From positions 1 to 46,620 of the forward strand of contig CAIOBP010000215.1 of the NCBI GenBank assembly GCA_903856295.1: a DNA stretch of 46,620 bases, read 5' to 3'. The notes below the pieces were generated by a model. The model ran no database searches. It had not been told where the DNA came from and was given only the letters and a program-made list of their open reading frames with translations. Source of the DNA: an uncultured Rhodospirillales bacterium. GTDB lineage: Bacteria; Pseudomonadota; Alphaproteobacteria; Azospirillales; Azospirillaceae. Below, in pieces: positions 40,228 to 46,620 of this stretch. The first letter of the stretch is position 1; each line of letters starts with the position of its first letter. Position numbers and translations under genes: made by a program.

Positions 40228-41281
40228 GTCTTCCTGCCAATGTTCCCGAGCGGTCGAAGATGGCGATTTCCACCGGCACCCGGCCCCCGGCTGCCTCGAA
40301 GGCGACGGCGCGGGCGCGGGCGGCGATGGCGTCGGCCAGCGGCAAACCGGCCGACCGGGCAAGCTCAAGCACCGCCAGCGCGGTCCCGGCGGCGCGGGCG
40401 GCCTCCACCTGCGCCGCCGAGCCGCCGACCCCGGACAAGACACCGGCCAGCCAGCCGAAATCAACCTCGCTGGCCTTGGAATGCAGATTGAGGTGTCCGG
40501 CGGCCAGCTTGACGGTCTTGGCGAACCCCCCGGCGATGGTCAGTTTCGCCACCGGATGACGGCGCAGGTATTTGAGCAGTCCACCCATGAAGTCGCCGAC
40601 ATCGATCACCGCCGGGTCGGGCAGGCCGGGATAGAGCGCGCGCACGCCGGCTTCCGAGGCGGCGCCGGTCACGGCGGCGAGGTGGGGGAGAGCGGCGGCG
40701 CGGGCGACGTCGACGGCGCGATGGATCGAGTCCACCCAGGCGGCGCAGGAGTAGGGCACGACGATGCCGGTGGTCCCGAGCACCGACAGTCCGCCGAGGA
40801 TGCCGAGCCGGCCGTTGAGGGTTTTCAGCGCCAATTCGGCACCGCCGGGAATGGAAATCTCGAGTTCGGCGTCGCTCAGGCCAAGGTTGGCCGCGATCAT
40901 CGCGCGCGGACCGGGATTGATCGCGGGTTCGCCCACCGCCAGCGGCAGCCCCGGCCGGGTGACGGTGCCGACGCCCTCTCCCGCCCGGAACACCAGACCG
41001 CTGCCGGCCGGCAGCACCCGCACCCGCGCCAGCACCAAGCAGCCATGGGTGATGTCGGGATCATCGCCGGCATCCTTGATCACCCCGGCCTCGGCCCGGC
41101 CGTCGCCAAGCTCCTGATGGGCGAGGGCGAAGGATGGCGCCAGCCCGCCGGGCAGCGTGATGGTCACCGGATCGGGAAAGCGGCCGGTGCGCAACGCGAC
41201 CGCCGCCGCCACGGCGGCGGCGGTCGCGCAAGCGCCGGTCGTCCAACCGCGCCGGAGCTTCCCTTGGGTCTCCATCATCAT
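40214..41281 (-). CDS. cbiD: Cobalt-precorrin-5B C1-methyltransferase
   Basis: A 355-residue CbiD, methylating C1 of cobalt-precorrin-5B with SAM in the anaerobic-type corrin pathway. Family signature GWTTGACATAAAVAAAVAL is at the N-terminus. The start is one of three ATG codons in a row (41281, 41278, 41275). The neighbouring cobK confirms the pathway. Other cob/cbi genes are outside the window. Confidence 0.92.
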   Translation of the reverse strand: MMMETQGKLRRGWTTGACATAAAVAAAVALRTGRFPDPVTITLPGGLAPSFALAHQELGDGRAEAGVIKDAGDDPDITHGCLVLARVRVLPAGSGLVFRAGEGVGTVTRPGLPLAVGEPAINPGPRAMIAANLGLSDAELEISIPGGAELALKTLNGRLGILGGLSVLGTTGIVVPYSCAAWVDSIHRAVDVARAAALPHLAAVTGAASEAGVRALYPGLPDPAVIDVGDFMGGLLKYLRRHPVAKLTIAGGFAKTVKLAAGHLNLHSKASEVDFGWLAGVLSGVGGSAAQVEAARAAGTALAVLELARSAGLPLADAIAARARAVAFEAAGGRVPVEIAIFDRSGTLAGRHDSP

Positions 41282-41341
41282 GGAAACAGTGTAGGGGACG
41301 TTCGGCAAAAAAAGAACCGGGGTCTGGGGCAGCCGACCCCA

Positions 41342-41438
41342 GTGGGGTTCAGGGGCGAAGCCCCTTGGTCGCCGAAGGCAAGGCCAGGGGCGCTGCCCCT
41401 GGACCCCGCCAACGGCCGGCGGCCTTTGGAAACCCGGA
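41342..41438. repeat. GC hairpin repeat block between hcp and cbiD
   Basis: Contains CAGGGGCGAAGCCCCTTGG, CCAGGGGCGCTGCCCCTGG (41384-41402) and GGCCGGCGGCCTTTGGAAACC. Same dispersed family as at 7050 and 25133. It probably terminates hcp (minus strand). Confidence 0.6.
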
Positions 41439-41440
41439 CG

Positions 41441-43078
41441 TCAGGCCGCCTTGGCCATGGCTTCGATGTCGCCTTCGACGGTGCCGATGGGCATGACGTT
41501 GAACATCTCGACCAGAACCTTGAGGGCGGCGGGAGTGACGAAGGCGGGCAGGCTCGGGCCGATGCGGATGTTCTTGACCCCGAGATGGAGCAGGGCGAGC
41601 AGCACCGACACCGCCTTCTGTTCGTACCAGGACAGCACCAGCGACAGCGGCAGATCATTGACGCCGCAGCCGAACACTTCGGCCAGCGCGCCCGCGACCT
41701 TGATCGCCGAGAAGGCGTCGTTGCACTGGCCCATGTCCAGCAGCCGGGGCAGGCCGCCGATGGTGCCGAAATCGGTGTTGAGCAGGCGGAACTTGCCGCA
41801 GCCCAGGGTCAGCACCGCCCAGTCCTTGGGCAGCGCTTCGCCGAGCTTGGTGTAGTATTCGCGGCCGGGAGTGTTGGCGTCGCAGCCGCCGATCAGCACG
41901 AAGCGCTTGATCGCGCCCTGTTTGACCGCTCCGACCACCGCTTCGGCGGCACCGAGCACGGCGCCGTGATGGAAGCCGACGGTGTGGGTCTTGACCGCGG
42001 AGTCGGAGGTGAAGCCCTCGGCTTGCAGCGCCGCTTCGATCACCGGGGTAAAGTCGTCGCCCTTGATGTGAACCAGCCCGGTGCCCTGAACGACGCCGGT
42101 GGTGAACACCCGCCCCTTGTAGCTCTGCTTGGGCGGGATCAGACAGTTGGTGGTCATCAGGATGGCGCCGGGGAATTCGGCGAACTCCTTCAGCTGATCC
42201 TGCCAGGCGCCGCCATAGTGGCCAACCAGATGCGGGTGCTTCTTGAGGTCCGGGTAGCCGTGGGCGGGCAGCATCTCGCCATGGGTGTAGATATTGATGC
42301 CCTTGCCGGCGGTCTGCTCGAGCAGGAGCTGAATGTCCTTGAGATCATGGCCGGAAACCAGGATCGCCTTGCCCGCCTTGGTGCCCATCAGCACCGGGGT
42401 CGGGACGGGGGTGCCGTAGGCGCCGGTATTGGCCTCGTCGAGCAGGGCCATCACCTTGAGGGCGGCCTCGCCGCAGCGCAGGTTCATGCCCAGCAGTTCG
42501 GGGACGGTCGGGGCGGGATTGCTCAGGAAGTCCAGGGACTCATGAATATAGGACACGACGGCGGGGTCGTTCTTGCCGAGCACCCGGGCGTGGCGGGCAT
42601 AGGCGGCGATGCCCTTGACACCGTAAACCATCAGCTCCTGAAGCCCGACGATGTCTTCGCCGAGGCGGGCCTGACGGGCCCTGATGTCCAGCGCCTCGCA
42701 GGCGGCGATCAGGTCCTCGCGGCTGGCTTCGGTGTTGGCCGCGGGGTCTTCGACCGTCTCGGCCTTGGCGCCGGCGGCGGTGCGATAGGCCGCGCGGGTG
42801 GCGTTGAGGATGGAGCCGCCCTGGCGGATCAGCGCCTGGATGCTGTCGGTGTCGACATTGACATTGGTCACGGTGGTGAACAGGGCGTCGATCACATAAG
42901 TGTCGGCGGCATCGGTCGCGGCTCCGAGGGCGCGCAGCCGGTGGGCGTAGCGCGAAATGCCGGCGGCGACATCAAGCAGAAGATCGTGGAGGACGGAGGC
43001 TTCCGGCGATTTGCCGCACGTGCCTACCTTCTGGCAGCCGGTCCCGAAGGCGGTCTGTTCACACTGAAAGCAAAACAT
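41441..43078 (-). CDS. hcp: Hybrid-cluster protein (hydroxylamine reductase)
   Basis: A 545-residue Hcp, with the N-terminal Fe-S ligands in MFCFQCEQTAFGTGC and GTCGKS. Later Cys of the hybrid cluster are in TTNCLIPPKQSY, IGGCDANTPG and LGCGKFR. Hcp reduces hydroxylamine in vitro and is considered an NO reductase or S-nitrosylase in vivo. No adjacent hcr gene is seen. An FNR/NnrR-type site lies 75 bp upstream, so expression with low oxygen or NO is likely. Confidence 0.95.
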   Translation of the reverse strand: MFCFQCEQTAFGTGCQKVGTCGKSPEASVLHDLLLDVAAGISRYAHRLRALGAATDAADTYVIDALFTTVTNVNVDTDSIQALIRQGGSILNATRAAYRTAAGAKAETVEDPAANTEASREDLIAACEALDIRARQARLGEDIVGLQELMVYGVKGIAAYARHARVLGKNDPAVVSYIHESLDFLSNPAPTVPELLGMNLRCGEAALKVMALLDEANTGAYGTPVPTPVLMGTKAGKAILVSGHDLKDIQLLLEQTAGKGINIYTHGEMLPAHGYPDLKKHPHLVGHYGGAWQDQLKEFAEFPGAILMTTNCLIPPKQSYKGRVFTTGVVQGTGLVHIKGDDFTPVIEAALQAEGFTSDSAVKTHTVGFHHGAVLGAAEAVVGAVKQGAIKRFVLIGGCDANTPGREYYTKLGEALPKDWAVLTLGCGKFRLLNTDFGTIGGLPRLLDMGQCNDAFSAIKVAGALAEVFGCGVNDLPLSLVLSWYEQKAVSVLLALLHLGVKNIRIGPSLPAFVTPAALKVLVEMFNVMPIGTVEGDIEAMAKAA

Positions 43079-43152
43079 CTGGTCATCCCTCGTCCGTGGC
43101 CCGCACCCGCTGTGCGGCCCGGTCGAGTTAGGGCATCGGTAACCATCCTGCC

Positions 43153-43166
43153 TTGACGCTGATCAA
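43153..43166 (-). promoter_or_regulatory. FNR/NnrR-type binding site of hcp
   Basis: TTGACGCTGATCAA fits TTGA(T/C)-N4-ATCAA, differing from the FNR consensus by one base. It lies 75 bp upstream of the hcp ATG. Confidence 0.75.
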
Positions 43167-43184
43167 TGTCACGAAAAAATGCAG

Positions 43185-43232
43185 TATATTTAGGGCCGGA
43201 AATATTTGGAGCCGGGAATATTTAGGGTTGGA
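43185..43232. repeat. Three degenerate 16-bp repeats at nadK 3' end
   Basis: Three units of the AATATTTAGGGCCGGA type at about 43185, 43201 and 43217. The third includes the nadK stop codon (43222-43224). AT-rich against the background. Confidence 0.6.
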
Positions 43233-44085
43233 ACTGTTCTTTGAGGATGCGCTCCTCCAGGGTCAGTTCGGGGTCGAACAGGATGGTCAGGGCGATGCCG
43301 CGATCCTCCATGATTTCGACCCGCTCGACCTCACGCACCTCGACATGATCGGCGACGGCGCTGACCGGTCGCTTCGCGCCCTCCAGGACATCGAAGCCGA
43401 TGCGGGCGGTGTGGGGCAGCAGCGCGCCGCGCCAGCGCCGGGGGCGGAAGGCGCTGATCGGCGTCAGGGCCAGAATGCCGGCGTTGAGCGGCACGATCGG
43501 GCCGTGGGCGGAGAAGTTGTAAGCGGTGCTGCCGGCGGGCGTGGACACCAGCGCGCCGTCGCACACCAGTTCGGGCAGGCGCTCGATGTCGTTGACCCGC
43601 ACCCGCAGCTTGGCCGCCTGACGGGTTTCGCGCAGCAGCGAGACCTCATTGATGGCCAGCGCCTCGACGCGCTCGCCATTGCCGCGGGTGGCCACCATGC
43701 GCAGCGGGTGCAGCGTCACCGCCATCGATTTGGCGATCCGGCCCGGAAGATCGTCCTCGCCATAATCGTTGAGCAGAAAGCCGACGCTGCCGAGATTCAT
43801 GCCGAACACCGGCAGCGGGTGCGGATTGGCCTGATCGAGGGTTCGGTGCAGCGTTTCCAGGAGAAAGCCGTCGCCGCCGAGCGCGATCACGGCGTCGGCC
43901 TGATCGGCCTCCCAGTTACCGTAGCGCCGCCTGAGCCGGGACAGGGCGGCGGTGGCGCCCGGCGTTCTGGCGGCGACAATGTCGAAGCGCCGCGGCGGCC
44001 CGTGCGGCCACGTCTCACGTTTTGGTGCGCTGGCCGCCGGTCCCGGGGGGTCGGGCGGATGGTTCGATAAATTTTTGCTTCGCAT
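43222..44085 (-). CDS. nadK: NAD kinase
   Basis: A 287-residue NAD kinase making NADP from NAD and ATP. Family motifs: [15 protein letters not shown] (GGDG), [16 protein letters not shown] and [14 protein letters not shown]. The N-terminal ~33 residues (Pro-rich) are not part of the family core, so the start may be further downstream; ATG 44085 lacks a good ribosome site. Divergent from the sigma-54-controlled lytic transglycosylase gene. Confidence 0.93.
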   Translation of the reverse strand: MRSKNLSNHPPDPPGPAASAPKRETWPHGPPRRFDIVAARTPGATAALSRLRRRYGNWEADQADAVIALGGDGFLLETLHRTLDQANPHPLPVFGMNLGSVGFLLNDYGEDDLPGRIAKSMAVTLHPLRMVATRGNGERVEALAINEVSLLRETRQAAKLRVRVNDIERLPELVCDGALVSTPAGSTAYNFSAHGPIVPLNAGILALTPISAFRPRRWRGALLPHTARIGFDVLEGAKRPVSAVADHVEVREVERVEIMEDRGIALTILFDPELTLEERILKEQFQP

Positions 44086-44167
44086 CAGAAACCAATCTTA
44101 GCCCAAGCCCGCGCCGACGGCCAGAGATCTCGTGACCGGAGTGCGGTTGCCGCCGCTCGCGGGAAGT

Positions 44168-44183
44168 TGGCACCATCCTTGCT
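44168..44183 (+). promoter_or_regulatory. Sigma-54 promoter of lytic transglycosylase
   Basis: TGGCACCATCCTTGCT fits TGGCAC-N5-TTGCT exactly, 40 bp upstream of the ATG at 44223. Same class as the flagellin promoter. Confidence 0.82.
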
Positions 44184-44222
44184 TCGACAGGGGCGAGGCA
44201 CTTTCCAGCCGGGAGGACCAGT

Positions 44223-45164
44223 ATGAGCATTTCCCCAGCCATCGATGGAGCGGGCAGCCGGAAGGTCGCAGGCGCAGCCATGCAGCACGGGCCCGCCGGG
44301 GTCGAACAGGCGATCTGGCAGGCGAGCCAGGAAACCGGGGTCGATTTTGCCTACCTGATGGAAAAAGCTGCCGTCGAAAGCAGTTTCCGGCCGGACCTCA
44401 AGGCCAGTACCAGCAGCGCCACCGGTCTTTATCAGTTCATCGACAGCACATGGCTGTCGGCGCTCAAGGCCCACGGCGCCGACCACGGGCTCGGTCAATT
44501 CGCCGATGCGATTCAGCGCAAGCCCGGCGGCGGCCTGACCGTGGCCGATCCGGCGGTGCGCAAGCAAATTCTCGACATGCGCAAGGACCCCAAGATTTCG
44601 GCGGTGCTGGCGGCCGAACTGACCAAGGACAACAAAACCTCGCTGGAGGCCAGGCTTGGCGCTCCGGTCGGGCCGACCGAACTCTATCTGGCGCATTTTC
44701 TCGGTGCCAGCGGCGCCGGCAAGTTCCTGGAGGCGATGCGGGCCAATCCGCTGGCGGCGGCCCGGGACGTGGTTCCCGACGCCGCCGCCAGCAACACCCC
44801 GGTGTTCTACGACCGGAAAACCGGACAGGCCAAGACCCTGGCCCAGGTCTACGACCGCTTCGCCAAGAAGTTCGGCGAGGCCAGCGGCGAGATCGTCGCC
44901 AGCGACCGCGCCGGCAGCGGCGACCAATCCGCGAACGCCCTGACCCAGATGATCCGCAGCGTGGCCACGGGCAAAAATCCGATGGAGGCGCTGAAGAGCA
45001 TGCCGCTGTCCGGCTACACCATGCTGGCGCTGGCGGCGCTCCAGACCCCCGACGAAAGCAAGGACGACCAGAAAACCCAGTATGGCAGCCGCAGGATCGG
45101 CGAGGTATCCCCCCTGGGCATCCACGCCCAGGCCAGCGACTTCCGCAGTCACTGGCTGGCTTGA
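44223..45164 (+). CDS. SLT-type lytic transglycosylase
   Basis: A 313-residue peptidoglycan lytic transglycosylase. The catalytic region reads EKAAVESSFRPDLKAS followed by SATGLYQFIDSTWL, with Glu in AVESSF. No classical signal peptide at the N-terminus, which fits export by the flagellar route or a chaperone, like other flagellar cell-wall lytic enzymes. The strong GGGAGGACC precedes ATG. The sigma-54 promoter links it to flagellin. The C-terminal half has no named domain but carries a conserved-looking YDRFAKKFGE. Confidence 0.85.
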   Translation: MSISPAIDGAGSRKVAGAAMQHGPAGVEQAIWQASQETGVDFAYLMEKAAVESSFRPDLKASTSSATGLYQFIDSTWLSALKAHGADHGLGQFADAIQRKPGGGLTVADPAVRKQILDMRKDPKISAVLAAELTKDNKTSLEARLGAPVGPTELYLAHFLGASGAGKFLEAMRANPLAAARDVVPDAAASNTPVFYDRKTGQAKTLAQVYDRFAKKFGEASGEIVASDRAGSGDQSANALTQMIRSVATGKNPMEALKSMPLSGYTMLALAALQTPDESKDDQKTQYGSRRIGEVSPLGIHAQASDFRSHWLA

Positions 45165-45230
45165 GCGTCGCCTGAAGGTGTTCCGGCGGCCTTGACGGGG
45201 CCGGGCGAAAGCAAGATACCCACGGGATCG

Positions 45231-45275
45231 CCCGCCACTATTCGCCCCGCCACTATTCGCCCCGCCACTATTCGG
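45231..45275 (+). repeat. Three 15-bp tandem repeats before IMPase start
   Basis: CCCGCCACTATTCGC at 45231 and 45246 and CCCGCCACTATTCGG at 45261, ending exactly at the ATG of 45276. In the same frame they would encode repeated PATIR, so an upstream start (TTG 45192) would place them in the protein. Confidence 0.85.
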
Positions 45276-46052
45276 ATGACCGCCGTGCAGCATGTCGTCA
45301 CTCACCTCGCCGAGGTCGCCGAAGCCGCCGGAGCGGCGATTCTGGCTTTGCGGGGGCAGGCGCTGGGGGCGCATCTGAAGGAGCCGGGGCAGTTGGTGAC
45401 CCTGGCCGATCAGCGCTCTCACGAGATCATCCAGCCGGAGTTGGCCCGGCGTTTTCCCGGCGTGACGCAGATTCTGGAAGAGCAGGAGAATCCCGAATCC
45501 CTGCCGGCGCGCTATCTCACCGCCGACGAACTGGATGGCACCGCCATCTATGCCAGCGGTTTTCCCGATTGGGGGGTGACGCTGGCGCTGATCGAGGATG
45601 GCCGGCCGGTGGCCGGGGTGATGCGTCAGCCAGCTCTGGACGTCACGGTCACGGCGTGGCGCGGCGGCGGCACGTGGCTGAATGGCGAGCGGGTGTTTCT
45701 TGCCCCCGTGTCCACCCTGGCCACCTCGATCGCGATGCTCGAGACCAACCGCTTTCTCACGCCGGAGCATATCGGCTGGGTCGGGCGGATCGCCTATCAG
45801 GCTCTGGCCGGGGTGACCCAGGCCACGGCGGTGGGCAACACCATCTCGCTGCTGCGCGGGCGGGCCAGCGTCTATCTCAATTGCCGGGGCGCCAAGGTTT
45901 GGGACTTCGCCGCCGCGACCCTGGCCGTGACCGAAGCCGGCGGCGTGGCCCTGGCCGAGCATGGCGGCGCCATCGATTGGCGCCGCCTGCCGGTGGGAGC
46001 GCTGCTGGCGGCAAACCGGGCGGTTGCCGATGAGGTTCTGTCGCTACGGTAG
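45276..46052 (+). CDS. Inositol-monophosphatase-family protein
   Basis: A 258-residue Mg-dependent sugar-phosphatase-fold protein. Motifs: ILEEQEN (metal-binding Glu), DELDGTAIYASGFPDWGV in place of D-P-x-D-G-T (Pro to Glu and a longer loop), and KVWDFAAATLAVTEAGG (WD-x2-A). Substrate unknown: CysQ, SuhB and FBPase-like enzymes share this fold. Start ambiguous: ATG 45276 sits directly after the 15-bp repeats with no ribosome site, and TTG 45192 (28 residues longer) is the other option. Confidence 0.82.
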   Translation: MTAVQHVVTHLAEVAEAAGAAILALRGQALGAHLKEPGQLVTLADQRSHEIIQPELARRFPGVTQILEEQENPESLPARYLTADELDGTAIYASGFPDWGVTLALIEDGRPVAGVMRQPALDVTVTAWRGGGTWLNGERVFLAPVSTLATSIAMLETNRFLTPEHIGWVGRIAYQALAGVTQATAVGNTISLLRGRASVYLNCRGAKVWDFAAATLAVTEAGGVALAEHGGAIDWRRLPVGALLAANRAVADEVLSLR

Positions 46053-46081
46053 CGGGCAATGCTCTATAACTCTATGATTCC

Positions 46082-46130
46082 AGAGCAGATTCACGCTGCA
46101 AGGTGTTCCACCTCTTCGCGACCTGCTCTA
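46082..46130. repeat. Intergenic repeat, second copy
   Basis: AGAGCAGATTCACGC ... GCGACCTGCTCTA matches 30279-30327 at most positions. The repeat supplies the stop codon (TAG, 46128-46130) of the HPt gene, so it has inserted at, or extends into, the end of that gene. Confidence 0.75.
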
Positions 46131-46620
46131 CCGCATGTCGGCGAACCGGGCTTCCATGGTTTGAATCAGCGCGCGGGTGGCGAGGGCGAGGGCGGGGTAC
46201 TGCTCCAGCGCCGACTCAAGTTTGCCCTCGCGGCCGGTGATCTCCATCCGCACCGCCAACCGCATGACGCCGAGGGCGCCGAAGCTGCCGCTGGTGCTGG
46301 ACAGGTCGTGGGATTCGGCGGTGATCGCCGCGAGGTTGCGCTCGGCCACCGCCTTGTCGAGCCGCTCGACGCGGCTGGCGATGTCGTTGAGGAAGCAGGT
46401 GACGATCGAGCGCAATTCGCTCTGGCGCACCGAGGTCAGTAACTCGGTGAGTTGTTCCTCGTCGATCTCCAGGGGATCGTCGCCGCCGGGGGCGGCTGGA
46501 GCCGATGCGCCGCCGGGGGCGGCCGGAATCGATGCGCCGCCGGGGGCGGCCGGAATCGATGCGCCGCCGGGGGCGGCCGGAATCGATGCGCCGCCGGGGG
46601 CGGCCGGAATCGATGCGCCG
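46128..46620 (-). CDS. HPt phosphotransfer protein with GASIPAAPG repeats, partial
   Basis: The visible 163 codons end with an HPt domain: four-helix pattern with phospho-His in ESHDLSSTSGSFGALGV. In front is an acidic linker (DDPLEIDEEQLTELL) and, N-terminal to that, at least five units of nine residues, GASIPAAPG, running off the window edge. The repeats are Ala/Pro/Gly-rich and probably disordered. Function: phosphorelay between a hybrid kinase and a response regulator. The receiver partner is not visible. The real start lies beyond 46620. Confidence 0.85.
   Translation of the reverse strand, partial: GASIPAAPGGASIPAAPGGASIPAAPGGASIPAAPGGASAPAAPGGDDPLEIDEEQLTELLTSVRQSELRSIVTCFLNDIASRVERLDKAVAERNLAAITAESHDLSSTSGSFGALGVMRLAVRMEITGREGKLESALEQYPALALATRALIQTMEARFADMR
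46477..46620 (-). repeat. 27-bp tandem repeat, runs off window
   Basis: Four identical 27-bp units (46504, 46531, 46558, 46585) plus a degenerate one at 46477 and a 9-bp start of a sixth at 46612. In frame in the HPt gene. A contig end inside an identical-copy array suggests that the true copy number is not resolved. Confidence 0.95.

Noticed and set aside
41282-41440. Cobalamin riboswitch before cbiD-cobK
   Set aside because: Only GC hairpin repeats are visible; no B12-box-like sequence was found.
40109-43156. Plus-strand frame of 1015 codons
   Set aside because: Opposite cbiD and hcp, whose motifs are clear; crosses three genes and two repeat blocks.
44085-45962. Minus-strand frame of 625 codons
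   Set aside because: Opposite the SLT and IMPase genes, both with recognisable active sites.

Overview
This 46.6 kb window is GC-rich chromosomal DNA from an alphaproteobacterium, most likely of the Rhodospirillales / Magnetospirillum type. The evidence is a regulatory PTS operon (hprK-rapZ-EIIA-ptsH-ptsI), an alphaproteobacterial SOS box (GAAC-N7-GAAC) in front of lexA, an fdxA-carD pair, sigma-54 promoters on motility-type genes, and a protein with the Gly-Leu core of the magnetosome protein Mms6. I see no tRNA, rRNA, CRISPR array, complete insertion sequence or prophage.

Layout. 0.1-1.7 kb: 5'-truncated hybrid histidine kinase (ATPase, receiver, HPt) with a 27-bp tandem repeat inside the ATPase domain. 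1.7-5.6 kb (minus): PTS/RapZ operon. 6.0-7.0 kb: azlCD amino-acid exporter. 7.1-11.5 kb: nucleotide cluster on the minus strand (dCTP deaminase, unusual thymidylate-synthase-like protein, HAD protein, ParB-like protein) with a divergent uracil-DNA-glycosylase-like gene. 11.5-15.5 kb: accessory stretch with an FHA protein, a tiny Cys-rich protein, a FliL-like secreted protein, an SUMF-type lipoprotein/secreted protein and small membrane or secreted proteins. 15.7-17.7 kb: sigma-54-driven flagellin and a FixJ-type regulator. 17.9-19.5 kb: ParA plus a coiled-coil partner. 19.6-25.1 kb: rpmE, ubiA, fdxA, carD, a degenerate metallophosphoesterase and an orphan solute-binding protein. 25.2-30.1 kb (minus): Mms6-like gene, a 258-bp inverted-repeat element, smc and a DsbA-like gene.

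30.3-34.5 kb (minus) is the most unusual region: a tightly packed four-gene operon with a MinD/ParA-like ATPase, a membrane protein with a mitofilin/Mic60-like C-terminal region, a four-helix membrane protein with a long cytoplasmic tail, and a ParA fused to a transmembrane helix. It looks like a membrane-tethered positioning or membrane-shaping apparatus. 35.0-39.0 kb: PAS-GGDEF-EAL protein, PilZ protein and lexA (c-di-GMP signalling and SOS control). 39.2-46.6 kb: small acidic protein, cobK-cbiD of cobalamin synthesis, hcp under an FNR/NnrR-type site, nadK, a sigma-54-driven lytic transglycosylase, an inositol-monophosphatase-like gene, and an HPt protein whose N-terminal 27-bp repeats run off the window end.

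The two most promising leads are the ParA/Mic60-like operon and the Mms6-like protein with a basic tail, both in keeping with a cell that builds intracellular membranes. The Dcd/TS-like/UDG-like cluster is a third. All functions are inferred from reading the translated sequence; no database search was possible.
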